From contig NC_134517.1 of assembly GCF_027942865.1 (NCBI RefSeq), forward strand, positions 17,862,009 to 17,926,008: DNA of 64,000 nt, given 5' to 3'. Origin of the DNA: Odontesthes bonariensis. Taxonomy: Eukaryota > Chordata > Actinopteri > Atheriniformes > Atherinopsidae. A program made the position numbers and the translations under genes. Under the pieces are notes generated by a model that saw only the letters and a program-made list of their open reading frames with translations, did not search any database and had not been told where the DNA came from. Numbering within the stretch: position 1 is the stretch's first letter; every line of letters starts with the position of its first letter. Shown here in pieces: positions 46,850 through 59,550 of the stretch.

Positions 46850-49800
46850 ACTCTCTGTTCGAGTGTTGACTCTTTTACATGAATGCAGGTTGTACAAACA
46901 GTCGGGAGTGCAACTGGCAGCTGACTTATACTATTGATTTATCTGGCTGTGTTTATCTCAGTCAGTTGGTGTAGCAGACAGACAGTGGTGGAAAAAAAAC
47001 TATTGAAGTCTTAACAAACACAAATGGACAATAATTTATTCATCGCTGAGCTGACTGATGAAAATGAAAGATGGGATTTAAGTGCAAACTTCCCAGGCGG
47101 ATGCGGCCCATTTACTTTTTATATTGTGACAGGTTAAGAGCGTAAAACATCTGGAGGTAATTGTATTGTTCGTGAATTTATATTTGGAAGCAGCCGAAGG
47201 AAGTGGAGTGTCCAAAGCAACAATGTGGTTAATTCTTGAAAGAAATGCGACATGTTCTGTTGTCTCTTAAAATAAGTCTTGGTTTCTGTGATGTTCCGGG
47301 TTCTTCGTGCACTTCTCCATTTCTTTTTTTGTCTCACACCTGCTCTGAGTTCTGTTGATCACCCGGCTGCTCTGTCCCCACCAAACACGCCTCCTTCCTG
47401 TTGCCAGATCATTCTTTGCCTTTCCTTTTTGGATACCTGTTTTTTCTTTATGGGTTATTCAGTCACTTTGTCATAGCAGAACTTTTGATTTGCAGTTTTT
47501 TTTTTCCTTCTAATTAATTTTGGGCTGCAGCCTGTCAGGTTCCTCCTTACTGAGACACTATCACACAGGTGACAGATGATATGCAAAGCAACCGATCAGC
47601 TGACCTTAGTGTGACTGATTATGCAACTAAAACCTCGTTAAGCACATCAAGCAATGAATATCATCTGTGGCTGGACGTGGTGTCAAGACTTTAAGCGGCG
47701 ACTGCAAAGGGTTCGCATCCGTCTGGGTTTTCCCGGTACTTTTCAGCCCTCGAAATAAGATGATTATGTAAAAATGCTAAGTAGAAAAAGTAGCTTGAAC
47801 TGTAGAAATGCACTCAAAACAAATGTCACCTGTCCAGCTGAACAATTTTAGAACATTTAGATGAAATGTTTTTATGTTTGCTCTTCCACAAACATCTTTA
47901 AACTTCCAAACTTTATGATATCATGTCAGGTTTTTCAACGAATACTCCATACTTTTGGGTGCCTCTACATTACTCATACCCATTTGACAGGGAAGGTTTG
48001 AGGAAAACTGCAGTTTACATTTTTCTATAAGATGTCAGTCCACCTCTTGACTGACTGGTAAATGTCTTCTTGGGCCAATTTCTTTTTTCCACCATCGAGG
48101 CTTCATCCCATTTGGAGTTTTGAAGGTGATTTGTGCAGTTTTCTTTTATTTAAATTCCTGAATTCAACAAGCAAGCATTAGTTCCAGAAAAGTAACCATA
48201 GAGAAATGTGTGACATTGAGTTTTATTCAAAGCTTAAGGTTATATCCGCAACAAGCGCTGATATGTTATCATAGTCATTTTTGGCCTTGAGTGACTGAAG
48301 TATCTCATCTCATCCCTTTGACTGAATATATTGTCATTCTTGTAATGTTGTTGCTCAACCAACTGCTTTTATGGTGTATTTGGACATCAAATAAACTTTT
48401 GTCTGCCTGTTTTTTGTGTTTGTCTGATATCTGTGATAATACAGGCACGCTCTGGGCACAGCCTGTGCTTTTCGTCATAGTTTATTAAACATCTCGGATT
48501 AAAAATGCAGCTTTACTGGAAATAAACTGTTACCAAACATTGGAATTCATGTGAAGCGCGTGTGGGTCGTTAAAGTATGCATACCAGCAGTTTCAAGCTT
48601 TCTCGTTGTGCTCCTCGGAGCCTTTTATATATTTATACATTTTTTTTAACCAAACAGCATCTGGTATCACTATAGCACACACTACGTATTACAGTGTTAA
48701 TATTCAGCGCACACCACATACCAAGACACACAAACTGAAGGGTACTGCATGTCCTCCTCAGAGACTGATAAAGAAGGAACTGAGGATTTGGCAGGTTGAG
48801 TGTGGAGCCAAAACAGATGTGAACAGTGTCTCATTTTGGCAGCATTCTTCCACTGATTTTCAAGCATACTTCAGTGAGCAGCAATCAACACTCGAGTCCG
48901 GCCGAGACGGGCTTGTTTAGTGTTTTCAACGCTTAAACTGGCAGGGGTCCATGTCCTCCATAAGAGATGTAAACATCCTCGCACAAAGAGCTCCAGCACT
49001 CGATCAACGTGACTCATCCTGAGAGTGAACTTTACACTCGGGCAGTTTGACACGGACGAGGAAATCAAAAGCTGAGCTGCTCCTCCCTCGCTGAGTTTGC
49101 CTTCAGATTATCCCAGGCCTCCTCCTTTTCACACGGCCTCAGCACTCGTGAAAAGGATGTTGGCGCTGACGTGGGGAATGTTGAAACATGCGTAAACAGC
49201 ATTATTACACCTGATGGAGACTCACAAAAACACAAGCATCATTTACGAAGAGGCTGACTAAATAAATGGGTAGTTTTCAAGGAGCACGAAAAGTGCACAG
49301 AATGGGCCTTTTTTAATGATCTCATTTTCATCCTGGTGCCTGATTTCTTGTTCAAAACACACATTTTCAGGGCATTCAAATCCTCTGCTGAAATAATGGG
49401 GGAACTTTTTGCCTGTAGAATGTTTTGGCTCCAGCCCCACACTCAAAGCAGCAACATTTGATCATTCAAAGTGCATAAATGTGCAATACAAACAGTCAGT
49501 GAAGTCAGTCATAAAAACAGTGTTGGCGGAGGGGTAGCCCTCTCGACCTTGTCCCTGCCAATTCTTTCCTCAAATCCATCATTTTCTTTGTATCGAAGTT
49601 GAGATTGTTTAATCAGATTGTTTGGTCACGTCACCTGCCAACGTGACCTCTATTTCGAGCCTTTGGGTGGCAGTCGCCTCTGAATAGGGAGAACAGAACT
49701 GGACTGAGAACTCAAACCTGGCGGATGCTGGTGCTGAAGGTGACTGTGCTGCGGAGAAGGTATGATGACCCAGTCTGACTGCGACTTTAGAATCCACTGA

Positions 49801-50400
49801 CCGAGAGAGGGTTGTGTGCCAAGTGCTTGCAGTTTTGCAAAAATATGTGGTCATTTTTATGTCACGTTTTGGCTGATTTAAATCTCTTTGTTGACATTTT
49901 GTCTTAGATTTTAAAGTTGGCCTATTCAATGTGTAATTGTGTGTGTGGCACTCAGACTTATACCCACCGCAGTATCTATGTTGAATAACCACTAATAAAA
50001 GCATTTTTTAAATAATACATCGTGAAGAAATCATATCAAATACCAATGCAACTATCATTTGCCAACGTTGGGAGGTAACCAATTTTAGTGTATTTCAAGT
50101 TAAGGAGGCAGTATCATTATAAAAATATTATAAAATATTATAAAAATTACTATGAAGTTGCTGACAGCAGCTTCAGAAATGTAAAATATCTTCATTTGTT
50201 TTAATTAAGGAAACTGAACATACCCAGGGATGGTTTTTAGATGTTTTTCGAAGAGAGTATCGAATCAATTAAGTGAGAAAATAATCTTAATTTTGACTAA
50301 AAAAAATTGCCGTGACTTCTTTTAATGCTTCAAATTTTGTAAAACTGTCACCTTTTGTACACAAACTCTGAACTCTACCAATGTATGTGCGCTGCAGCCC
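46850..50400. other. intergenic region between ildr2 and ildr1
   Basis: Mainly AT-rich, with (ATT)n around 46630 just upstream and poly(T) tracts. No gene, transposon or RNA recognised. The last few hundred bases lead into the ildr1 promoter. Confidence 0.6.
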
Positions 50401-50459
50401 GTGTAATAACTTTTTGCCTCTTTATGTTCTTCCTGCTCCTATCCCGTTCCTCCATCTTG

Positions 50460-50760
50460 CACCTGTCACAGGGGGCGGGGTCAGTGATGTCACCTGAAGC
50501 TGGATGGGGGAGGGGAACGTTCAACCTCCAGCTCTCTTCAGAAAATTTCAACCACACCGTTGTAAATAGTCGGGCTTTGCGACAAACAACAAACACGGAC
50601 TGGCTAACACGTTTTTCTTAGGGAAAAAGTTAAGCTATTATGCGGAATAGCGTCCGCGTGACGCGTTTCTCCAAACATTTTGGACTTATTGTGGGTTTTT
50701 TTTTATAGTCACTTTTTTGAGGGAGAGTGACGCTTCCGCGGAAGGATAAAGAGTAGAGAG
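50460..50760 (+). promoter_or_regulatory. probable ildr1 promoter and leader
   Basis: GC box GGGGGCGGGG at 50471-50480 is followed by TGATGTCAC at about 50487, a CRE-like element, and locally raised CpG up to the ATG at 50761. The exact transcription start is not readable. Confidence 0.45.
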
Positions 50761-53700
50761 ATGGGAAGCGTGATACTGGCGGCTCTTCTGCTGGTGCTCC
50801 TGCCCACAGGTGAGGCTTTAAAGTCTTAGTGAACACCCTTTATCGCTAAAGTTTAGCTGTGAGACGAGTATTATCTGTTTCCCGGGTTAAAGTGATAAGT
50901 TACAGAGAAAAGTCGAAAGCAAACAGTCGAAACTAACAGCATTGTGCAGGTTAATTATCGACAGGTGGAAACAGGACAAGGCCGACTGTTGTTGCGTATT
51001 TACATAGCTCGTTTTCTGTCTGCACTTCCTTCTCTCTTTCCTTTTGTTTTTTTTTTGGTAATGTTAATCCGGATATCTACTATCCAATCAAGGTCACGGG
51101 ACAAAAATCGGATACAGTCAATGTTTCAATGAACTGAAAACTAAATTCCAGAGTTGTTGTTTTTTTTAATGTTTTTATTTTCTTCTATAAATTTGACCTA
51201 CATTTGTTTGAACGTGCTTTTCTTCTCAGTAGAAACTCTCGTTTATTCTCACTCTACTGTTACACCTGTGCAACGGCTTGTGCTTTTTTTTATTATTATT
51301 ATTAATTACACATTAATGTGCAGAAAGATTCTGCAGCTGAGTTGTGCCACAGCTTCTGGTATCTGATAGTCTGCAGAATATCTACTCATCAACGAATTGT
51401 TTCGGTCTGTAAAGTAACAGAAAACGGTGAAAATCTTCACGGCACATTTCTTTGAAATGACATAGACTTTGAAAATCTTTAGAAAATAACAAGTGGCGAT
51501 ATTAGACAGCTCGGTTTGCTTGTTAAGTCATTGTTTGATTATAAAGCAAAGTTGTCCAACTGTCATTTTGTGAAATAAAGGGTTTGCTGCCTTAAATGTA
51601 TCATCATCATCATCATATCTACATTCACCACCTGTTAACTAAAACTGTAGTGCTGATACTTGAATTGATTTATTACAAATACACGTCGAGACCTAACTAG
51701 CTGTTTCACTAACTGAGCTGCCTTATTGTACTTTGTGGAGACATATTGTGGACAGATTGCATTTTAAGGTGCTACTGTTACATGATTTTTTTTTTCTTCC
51801 CCTCTGGTCATATATTCAGTCTTTTGTTCAATTAGTAATTTTATGGTTTGGTCACATGCAGGTGATGCATCTAATTCCGGATTTATTTTTCAAGTGGATC
51901 ACCCGACTTGGCCGGTTCCTGTTTTCTGGTTATTTCCAACAGGAGTACACAAATTGTTTTTGGGGTTTGGGGCTAAAGGTCAAGCGGCTTGTTTCTAGAT
52001 GAGTTCCTTTGTTCACGTGTAAAGAATAAGTGACCAAAACTGAGAACTTTCTCACACAAATGTGAGTGTCAAAAATGAAGTATTTATTTAATTGTTTCGT
52101 TCTTTCATTTCTCGTCTTTTTGCCATTTTGATCACCACTAATTTTACGCATCTGCCTAGAATCTCGCACACCATTTAATTTAAGAAATTTCTGTTTATAT
52201 ATTCAACAGCAGAAATGTCATCCTTCACTTGTATGCAATTATTACAGCTCTGTGACATCTGTATTAAGATAATCGGGGAGCTCAATTGCTATTTCAAAGA
52301 GATTCAACTCATTAGCAGAGGTTTCCTGTCATTATGTTTCTACAAATACAACATTATCGCTCATGACTGACAGCTGTTATCACTTCTAATGATATACAGT
52401 GCAGTATGTGTAGTAACCTGTCAACCGGTCTGTTCAGATTCTTATCAGACCAGCGTTCCACAGCAGACTGAAGTTACCGTAGATTGAACTGTGCGTCTTG
52501 TCTCCCCGTTGGTGTCAGAGCTGCTGTCCATTCAGGTGATCGTTCCAGAAACGGAGAGGAGTACGATGCTGTTTGCCTCTGTGATCCTGCGATGCGACTA
52601 CACAACTTCATCCAACCCCCAGGAGGTCCTGGTCACCTGGAGGTTCAAGTCCTTCTGTAAAGACCCAGTGCTGGAGTACTACTCAGCAGGTGAGGCTATC
52701 GGGAGAAAAACCTGGGATGTTCAGTTGCTGCTTTGAACCATTGTGGGTGGAAAATAGGGTGACCAGATCCCAAAAATAAAACTCAATGTGGACAGATGGT
52801 ATGCGTGTGGGGGGCGATGTGGGTCGTGTTGACGATACTGAAAGTTGGTCTAAGATTTTGATATTATGTCTGATGGTTTTTAAATCCCAGGTGCTACTTT
52901 AGCACTGGAATTTTCTTTGTTTATGGCGAAAGCCTGATTAAAATTGGGTCGCACATGTCATTTTCTTCTAATACTTCCAACAGCTGCTTCCAGACCGTTT
53001 TCTCATCATCCGCGGCTCGCTGAAAAGTAATCGTTAAAGTGACGATGCAGCATTAGAAAATTGTAAAAGCTACGCAAGATAAAGTAGTACCGACACGGAT
53101 CTTAAAACTGAAAAATGAAACCTGCTCCACTGCTTTCCTCTGGTCTCTGAAGCGTATCAGGCTTCTCTGCAGCTGGGACAGGATCCGGCTGACGACTGTC
53201 CAGACCGCCAGCGCACCGTTCGCACGGTGGTCCAGAAGAGGGGCATCAGTGAGCCCATGCTGGGCGCAGAATACAGAAATCGCAAAATTACCATCCAGAA
53301 CTGTAAGTTTGATTCCATATTGCAAACTTATTGCAAATTCCAAACTGAACCCATATTGCATTGATTTGAGATTTATTTACGTGGCTGCTGCGAAACGCAG
53401 AAAAGAAAGTTTGTGCATTCACAAATGAAAGAAAATGAAGATGCTCTTTATTTGCTGCTTGCTAATTCATGTCTATCCCATACAAAGTAAAGCAAATGGA
53501 ATAAATATTGTATAAGGAAAGATTTGAAAATGTCAGTAAAGATTTGCTGTATTTAAACAGCTTCCTGCTTGGAACGTATTTCATTTGCATTTGACCACAG
53601 GCCTTTAATGTGACCTTTTTAAAAAAAAAAAAAAAAATTATCAACAGTGGCCGACCTCGTCATAAACGAGGTGATGTGGTGGGATAACGGTATGTATTAC

Positions 53701-56700
53701 TGCTCCATCGATGCTCCTGGAGACACAACGGGGGACTCGGATCGGGAAATCAAACTCATCGTGTACCGTAAGTTCCTTCCTGTTCGTTGGGATCGTTGCA
53801 CTCAAGTTCGAAACGTCCGTAGCGGCAACATTTGACTGCGTGTTCCCGTCACCCCGTTCCAGACTGGCTGACTGTCCTGTTGATCGTCATCGGTGCTCTC
53901 CTGTTCATCATGCTCCTCTGCATATGCTGCTGCCAGTGCTGCCCCCAGAAGTGCTGCTGCTACATTCGCTGCCCGTGTTGCCCTCAGACGTGCTGCTGTC
54001 CGGAAAAAGGTGAGGAAGGAGCTTTGCTGTTTACACCCAGGCAGATTCACCCGACTTAATCAGAACGCAGACATTTGATTCTGTGGTGCAGTACAACAGC
54101 TGAGAAATAAACTAAAGCGCTGCATTCAGGAACTCACTCCCTCCAGATTAAGTGCCAAATTATCATCTGCAACTTGTAGTCAAGTGTATTTATTATTGAA
54201 AGTGATTAAGTACTTATCTGTCTTTCTCCATGCGGAACCTTTTTCATATTTGAAGTAAGTTTAGTTGAATGGAATTAAACAATAAAAAACATTAAATTAT
54301 TTTGCAGCATAAAGAATCAAACAGTTATTGTCATTGAAGTCATTGAAAAAAAGTCCTTGTATAGAGTCATTCCTGCTCGCGGGGATGGCTGCCTGCACTG
54401 TCCTTTGTTGCAGCAGAACTGAGGAAGCCTCTCACTGAACATACTTTGTTGTTTGATCCCTATGTTGTGTAGAGGGTGTGTTGCATTGTCCATGATCCAT
54501 TATGTCGAGCAGCTTTTGGAACATTCTCCTTTGCATAATCAGCACCAGGGGTTCCAAAGCAGTTGCAGAGCCGGCTGTCTTTATAAGTGTGTTTGGTTTC
54601 TTTGAGTCTCTGACTCTTCAGTCCGTCGTCCAGGTGAACACCCAGGTATCTGAAGTCCTCCACCTCCTTTCCCAGGATAGAAATGGTGTTTCTTTTTTGC
54701 ACCTTCCACAAACAGATCAGAATAATTATAATAAGGCAGCATTACAGGAGGAAAAATGCAGGGAGCAGATGTTTGGGTCAATGAAGGCTGAATTGCTTTC
54801 AGCTGCGTCAGCTCTCGGGATGACAAATCTGTGTGCTATGATAGTTTTTCTACTTTCTATAAAATGATGGAAACATTATTATTTATTGTTTTTATAACTA
54901 AATCTACAAAGCCAGTGCTAAATCCCAGTCATTTTGACGTCTTCTCTGCTCTGATTTCAGCTGTGATGCAGCACCGGATGCTGCGAGACGCTCAGAAGGC
55001 CATGGCTCCTTGGATGAATGGTCAACCTATTTACGCTCCCATCAGCTCCAACGCCTCCTCCCAGGGCGTTCCCATGCTGTATTCGGGTGAGCGACGGTTT
55101 CATAAAAGCATGACACGACTTCTTTCTTCTTTTCTTTTCTTCTTTTTTTTTTTTTTTACCCAGGGTGTATGTTTGTGGTTTGGCTGCAGAGATCTGAGGA
55201 AATCAACTCCTCCGTTTATATTCTTATATAAAGAAAATAAGACAATGATCTGTGTGTTTTTGTGCTTACAAAATATTTTTTCTTTTACTTGGAAGACTTG
55301 AATGCCATAGCAGGTTGCTCAGGTATAAGCTGTTTTTTTTTTTTTGTTTTTTTTGTCAGGTTCATATACAGACTACCCAACCAAGCAAGACTTCGCCATG
55401 GCTCCCATGCAGCTGTCACCCATGGCCCTTCAGCAGCAGCCCCCTCCTCCTCCACAACATCATGTCAACAGCGGCCTGAGGGGCAACATTCAAGAGGCCA
55501 ACCAGGTGTTGGACTACCTGGAGCACCAGGTGAGAGGGCTGGATGGCGGGCTACCTCAAATGGCTCCACACGTTCAATATATGCCCCCATTGCAGCCTCA
55601 TCTGCAGCCTCAGCCCACTGCTCCAGCCGTCGCCTACACACCTGGGCCTCCAAGCATGTTGTCAGCGCTGGACGAGATGGGGGTGAGGGGGGTGGAGAGA
55701 AGGGTGATCACTCTGCCTCCTATTATCCAGCAAGTACCCAACTCTTCCTCACGCAGAGGCCCTGCCGGCGGAGATGGAGCAAGGGGTGGGCCCAGGATGT
55801 CCAGCCAGTCCAGCGGGAGCACCAACCGCTCTGGAGGAGGCCCGAACCGAGACAGTCACAGGTACAGAGAGGGCTCTCCTCCCAGACGGGGGATCCTACG
55901 TGAATACAGCGACGATTCGGATTGGGACAACAGGCGTGGAAGAGCATCAGACAGGGGCTCGAGGAATGAGCGAGGAGGTTCTGCCGGGAGAAGAGGAGGT
56001 GGGTCCAGGCCACGCACCCGAAGTCGGGATGACCTGATGGAGGAGCTGCACAGCAGAGCAGCTAGGAGGGAGAGGAGCTACTCTCCTCCTCAGCACTGTA
56101 GGGGGTCCTGGAGCTCCGATGAGGAGTACAACAGGAGGAGAAAAGGAGATAAAGGGAAGGATTGGCCAGAGAAACCTCCCAGCTATTACTCCATCGAGTC
56201 TGAACGCAGTTTAGGACGCAGGAACTACGACCGCCTTTCTGTAAGATTCACAAACAACAGCTTAAACACACACTTACCCAGCTGAGAATTCTTCTCGTTT
56301 GTTTTACTGTGTTCTGTCTCCTTTTTCAGCTTCTACCTCTTTCTTTCATCCCTTTTTAAACCTGTTAGTACTAGTGCATCTATGTGTCGGTGTGTTTTGA
56401 CATATTTCCATTGAGTTTTATACAAACATTTCTGCCCCCCCCCCCCAGAAGAAGAATTTGTCAACATAACTGTTGAGCGAATGGCCACAAATTTTGGTGC
56501 AAACATTTTTATAGGATTAATTTTGTTTCATCAGCCTCAGAAATATAATTTCTGACTGATTAACCTGTAAAACTAAGGACATTTCCCATGAGTGACTTAA
56601 CTTGTGGATTATACAAAGATGATTAACTGAAATGGTAAACTTCTAGACCTGCTCAACATCAGGATGTTAACATTGGACACAGGTCAGCATTTAGCTTAAA

Positions 56701-57957
56701 CCATCAGGGTCCCCTCACAAGCTTCTCTTGTAGAGTGCGATCGATGAGACCATCATCTGTTCAGTGTGATTAATGTGTTTATAAGTAGCCAATACCGATA
56801 AATGCATTTTAGCACTCCGTTTCGCTCAACTACAAAGAAGTTTCCTTCAACAGCCTTTTTTTTTTTTTTTTTTTTCGTACATGAACTCTGGAGACATTCG
56901 GGAGAATAAGCAGATAGTTTGGTCTGGACTTTTTCTGCAGGGGGATTTTCTGCTTGAAATGAGCTCTTGCAGCTAGAAATACGAGGGAGAGAATAAGGTG
57001 GGATGTCTGTCTACAGCGCACAAAAGGCAGGGTATTATGCAAAAAGTATGCAGCCAAAGTTGCTGTGTTTTCTTTGCTTCACGTCGAGAATGGCAGAGGA
57101 GGCTTCCTGCTGACCTTTATTGTGTCGATACTAACGTCACATGCATCTGAAGGTATTCGCAGCAGTCGGCAGAAAAGAGGACGAAGCAGCAGTTGTTATC
57201 AGCACGCTCACACCAAGTAAACGCTCTGGTAGGTCAGTTGGAATGTTTGCTCACCGCATCTGATCTGACGGACATTTTTCTGGGCAGCTGGGTGAAAAAT
57301 CTCCACAACTTGTCAAACAGACTGTCGCTTAAAGGGATAGTTCTCCTCTTTTGACATGAAGCTGTATGACATCCAATATCAGCGATATCATTTGTTAAAT
57401 TTGACTTACCCCCCACTGCGTCCTGTGAGCCGAGTTCCAGCTGAGTTTTGGCGTTGACGAAGGTAGTCCGGCTAGTTGGCTGGGGCTTAAAAGTCGCTTG
57501 GCGCTATTTTCTCTCTACATTCGTATCACTACAGGCTATGTAGACCGTGCAGATCGAGCCGTAAACACCGTAACGGGTGCGGGTGTATTGTTTTGAAAGC
57601 AAAACGCTTTATTTTTGTGGCTCCAGCCAACTAGCCGTACTACCTTTGTCAACGCCAAAACGAGGCGGGAACTCGGCTCACAGGACGCAGCGGGGGGTAA
57701 ATCAAATTTAATAAATGATATTGCTAATATGGGATGTCATACAGCTTCATTTCAAAAGAGGCGAACTATCCCTTTAATGTTTGTTCGGTCTCTTACCTCT
57801 TTCCCTTTTCACAGTTTTGTGCGTCTCTGTGTCCTCTGGCACCTCTCCACTCGCACGTGTTACTCCTCACATCTGCCTCTGAGACTCTAACCTCGCCTTT
57901 GTCACCTTTCTCTCTTAGGATAGAGGCTCCCATAGCAGCACCAGCGTAGTCATCTGA
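50761..57957 (+). CDS. ildr1: immunoglobulin-like domain-containing receptor 1 (angulin-2), complete
   Basis: Type I membrane protein of tricellular junctions; human ILDR1 loss causes deafness. Exons: 50761-50809, 52519-52689, 53153-53302, 53648-53767, 53863-54009, 54961-55086, 55360-56240, 57919-57957; phases join to 560 residues (546 in human). Signal peptide [17 protein letters not shown]-type Ig with [26 protein letters not shown] and [14 protein letters not shown], nearly the human sequence; membrane helix about 166-184 ([18 protein letters not shown]); Cys cluster [43 protein letters not shown]-type, Arg/Ser-rich tail; [11 protein letters not shown]-terminus HSSTSVVI like human HSGRSVVI. 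LSR and ILDR2 lack these last motifs. The gene is head-to-tail with ildr2. Confidence 0.94.
53863..54009 (+). CDS. ildr1: ildr1 transmembrane and Cys-rich exon
   Basis: 147 nt, phase 1 in and out, encoding [20 protein letters not shown] then [20 protein letters not shown] and CCCPEK. It is the most conserved angulin segment and is equal in length and phase to the ildr2 exon at 41683-41829. Confidence 0.93.
54460..54715 (-). mobile_element. fragment of a non-LTR retrotransposon (3' end of reverse transcriptase ORF)
   Basis: Minus-strand translation includes [20 protein letters not shown], typical of the region after the reverse transcriptase domain in fish LINEs, where a (V)E(D)F(K/R)YLGV motif is common. 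The following sequence is frameshifted. It sits in ildr1 intron 5, antisense to the gene. Confidence 0.6.
55360..56240 (+). CDS. ildr1: ildr1 large cytoplasmic-tail exon
   Basis: 293 codons: Gln/Pro-rich start ([16 protein letters not shown]), [38 protein letters not shown], then Arg/Ser-rich sequence with [54 protein letters not shown] and [28 protein letters not shown] and EKPPSY are ILDR1 markers. The donor CTTTCT/GTAAGA is phase 0; read-through would add 15 codons (to HLPS) and a stop. Confidence 0.92.
57329..57777. mobile_element. fold-back MITE-like element with 151-bp inverted arms and TTAA flanks
   Basis: Left arm 57333-57483 begins AGGGATAGTTCTCCTCTTTT; right arm 57623-57773 is its inverse. 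By hand count the 151-bp arms differ at 14 positions. The TTAA at 57329-57332 and 57774-57777 looks like a target duplication, the form made by piggyBac-type and Kolobok-type transposons. The 139-bp centre contains no ORF. It lies in the last intron of ildr1. Confidence 0.88.
57919..57957 (+). CDS. ildr1: ildr1 terminal exon with C-terminal PDZ-type ligand
   Basis: Acceptor CTCTTAG then GAT AGA GGC..., reading [12 protein letters not shown] and TGA. It is in phase with 56240. Human ILDR1 ends DSSHSGRSVVI. The final VVI is a hydrophobic-X-hydrophobic PDZ ligand. The exon lies beyond the fold-back element at 57329-57777. Confidence 0.88.
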   Translation, partial: DRGSHSSTSVVI

Positions 57958-58639
57958 AACATTTCTGTCTTTTCCTCCTGATTGCTTCCACAATGGTGGA
58001 AAACGAAGACAAAGAAGTTTGTACTTTTACCTGCTCAGTCAGCTGAAAGGAGTAATTGTGAATAGTGATAGTGAGCGTGTTCTGTACGAGCACATTTGGG
58101 CTCTGTATGCGCTGTTTGTAATTACAACAAATATATCGTGTTTATGTGTGGGGAAAAAAATGCTAGTGCAGGCTATAATTGCAGATAATATGCCATCATG
58201 CGAAGTCAGGCGATTTTTAGCTGCCTGAATGTGTGAATCATCCTGACGGTGGCTGCAAGTTTCTTTATTTTGGTGATTTTAAACAGCAGACTGTTGGATA
58301 ATTTAAGATTTTTTTTTTTCTGTAATGTAGGTTTGTCTTTTTAAACATGATTTGTGTCTTTTTTTCAGAGGCAAATGCAGTGTATTTGTTTTGTTTTCAA
58401 CATTAATTCTTTGTTTGCCTAATTTCTTGTCGTGTTTTAATAGGCTTTTTAAAGATATTTATCCATAGAAACATTGTACGACGCTCACGACATGAGCGCC
58501 AAAATAGATAAACTTTGGAAGAAGATGGACCGACAACGACAAGATGCTGCATGATAATGGTTTTCACCAACGTTCTCTTTTTTACGAACACAAATAGATT
58601 TATTTCCCGATTTATATCTTGTTTTTTTTTTGTTTATTT

Positions 58640-58645
58640 AATAAA
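58640..58645 (+). terminator. candidate polyadenylation signal for ildr1
   Basis: AATAAA 683 nt past the ildr1 stop, followed by T- and G-rich DNA. It is the clearest signal before the me3 promoter. Confidence 0.5.
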
Positions 58646-58669
58646 ACATTTTAAGAACGAATGGTGTGA

Positions 58670-59550
58670 AGTGAGTCTTTCGTGTATTTAATCCCTGACA
58701 GACTGAACTCGTCTCTTTAGCTGGTCCTAACTTTTCATTTCAAGGTGAGCAGTTCCCCCTTCTCTCTGGAAATCAACCAGACAAGTTTGATTACTTTCCA
58801 GTTTTTTTTTTTTTGGGGGGGGGGGGTTCTGAGTTCAAGTGTCAACTTGGTCTTGAATAACCTTACCCTCTTGTTGTTGTTGTCTCTTACTTTATTTGTT
58901 TTATGAAATTGTCAGAAAATCGAAATTATTTGTTGCTTTCAGATTACGTGCTAATGTCATCGCATATGATGCTGGTCGACTATATCACTCACTGAACCGT
59001 TTATTAGGCAAACAATTATGCAACAGCTCTGCACGACAAACTGCTAAATTCAGTTAATTTGATGGTCTTTTTTGTGGTTATTTCAGTTTGTGGTGCTGTT
59101 TGATATAGCTGGTGTTTCCATGCCCCTGGGCACAAACAGGAAACCCGTGAGCTGTGTGCGCTGCACCTGTTGCCACCTGTGGGAAATATTAATAATATAA
59201 TCCCTGTGGATATCCACGTAGAAAAACAGGCAGGGCTGCTTCACTAAGCTCTGCTGTGAGTGTTCCGAGGGAATGCGAGGTCCAGCAGAGGGAGCCACTG
59301 TCTGATCACGGTTCGCCTTTTGTGTCTACTGCAAAAAACTGTACTGGGAAATTACCAACTAACTTGATCTTCATTTGAGACTTTACAGCTAAATTGTTTA
59401 CAAAGAGCAAGAAAAAAATACCTACAATGAACCATTATTATTAAACAAAAGCATACTAGGGAGCGCTTCACTTCTATGAGACTGAACTGGATGAGAAAAG
59501 TTGGGGATGCTGAAGATGGAGCCTGTGTGTTTACTGTGTTGGAGCAGGCG
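58670..59550. other. intergenic region between ildr1 and me3
   Basis: Only about 0.9 kb. It has T and G homopolymers around 58801-58827 and no gene. CpG content rises towards the me3 promoter. Confidence 0.55.

Noticed and set aside
46358-46882. A 174-codon ORF just after the ildr2 stop
   Set aside because: It lies in the probable 3' UTR before AATAAA, has a biased hydrophobic composition from T-rich DNA and no recognisable domain.
55262-55903. A 213-codon plus-strand ORF overlapping the ildr1 tail exon
   Set aside because: It is in another frame from the one that continues the Ig and membrane exons and carries EKPPSY and ERRVITLPP.
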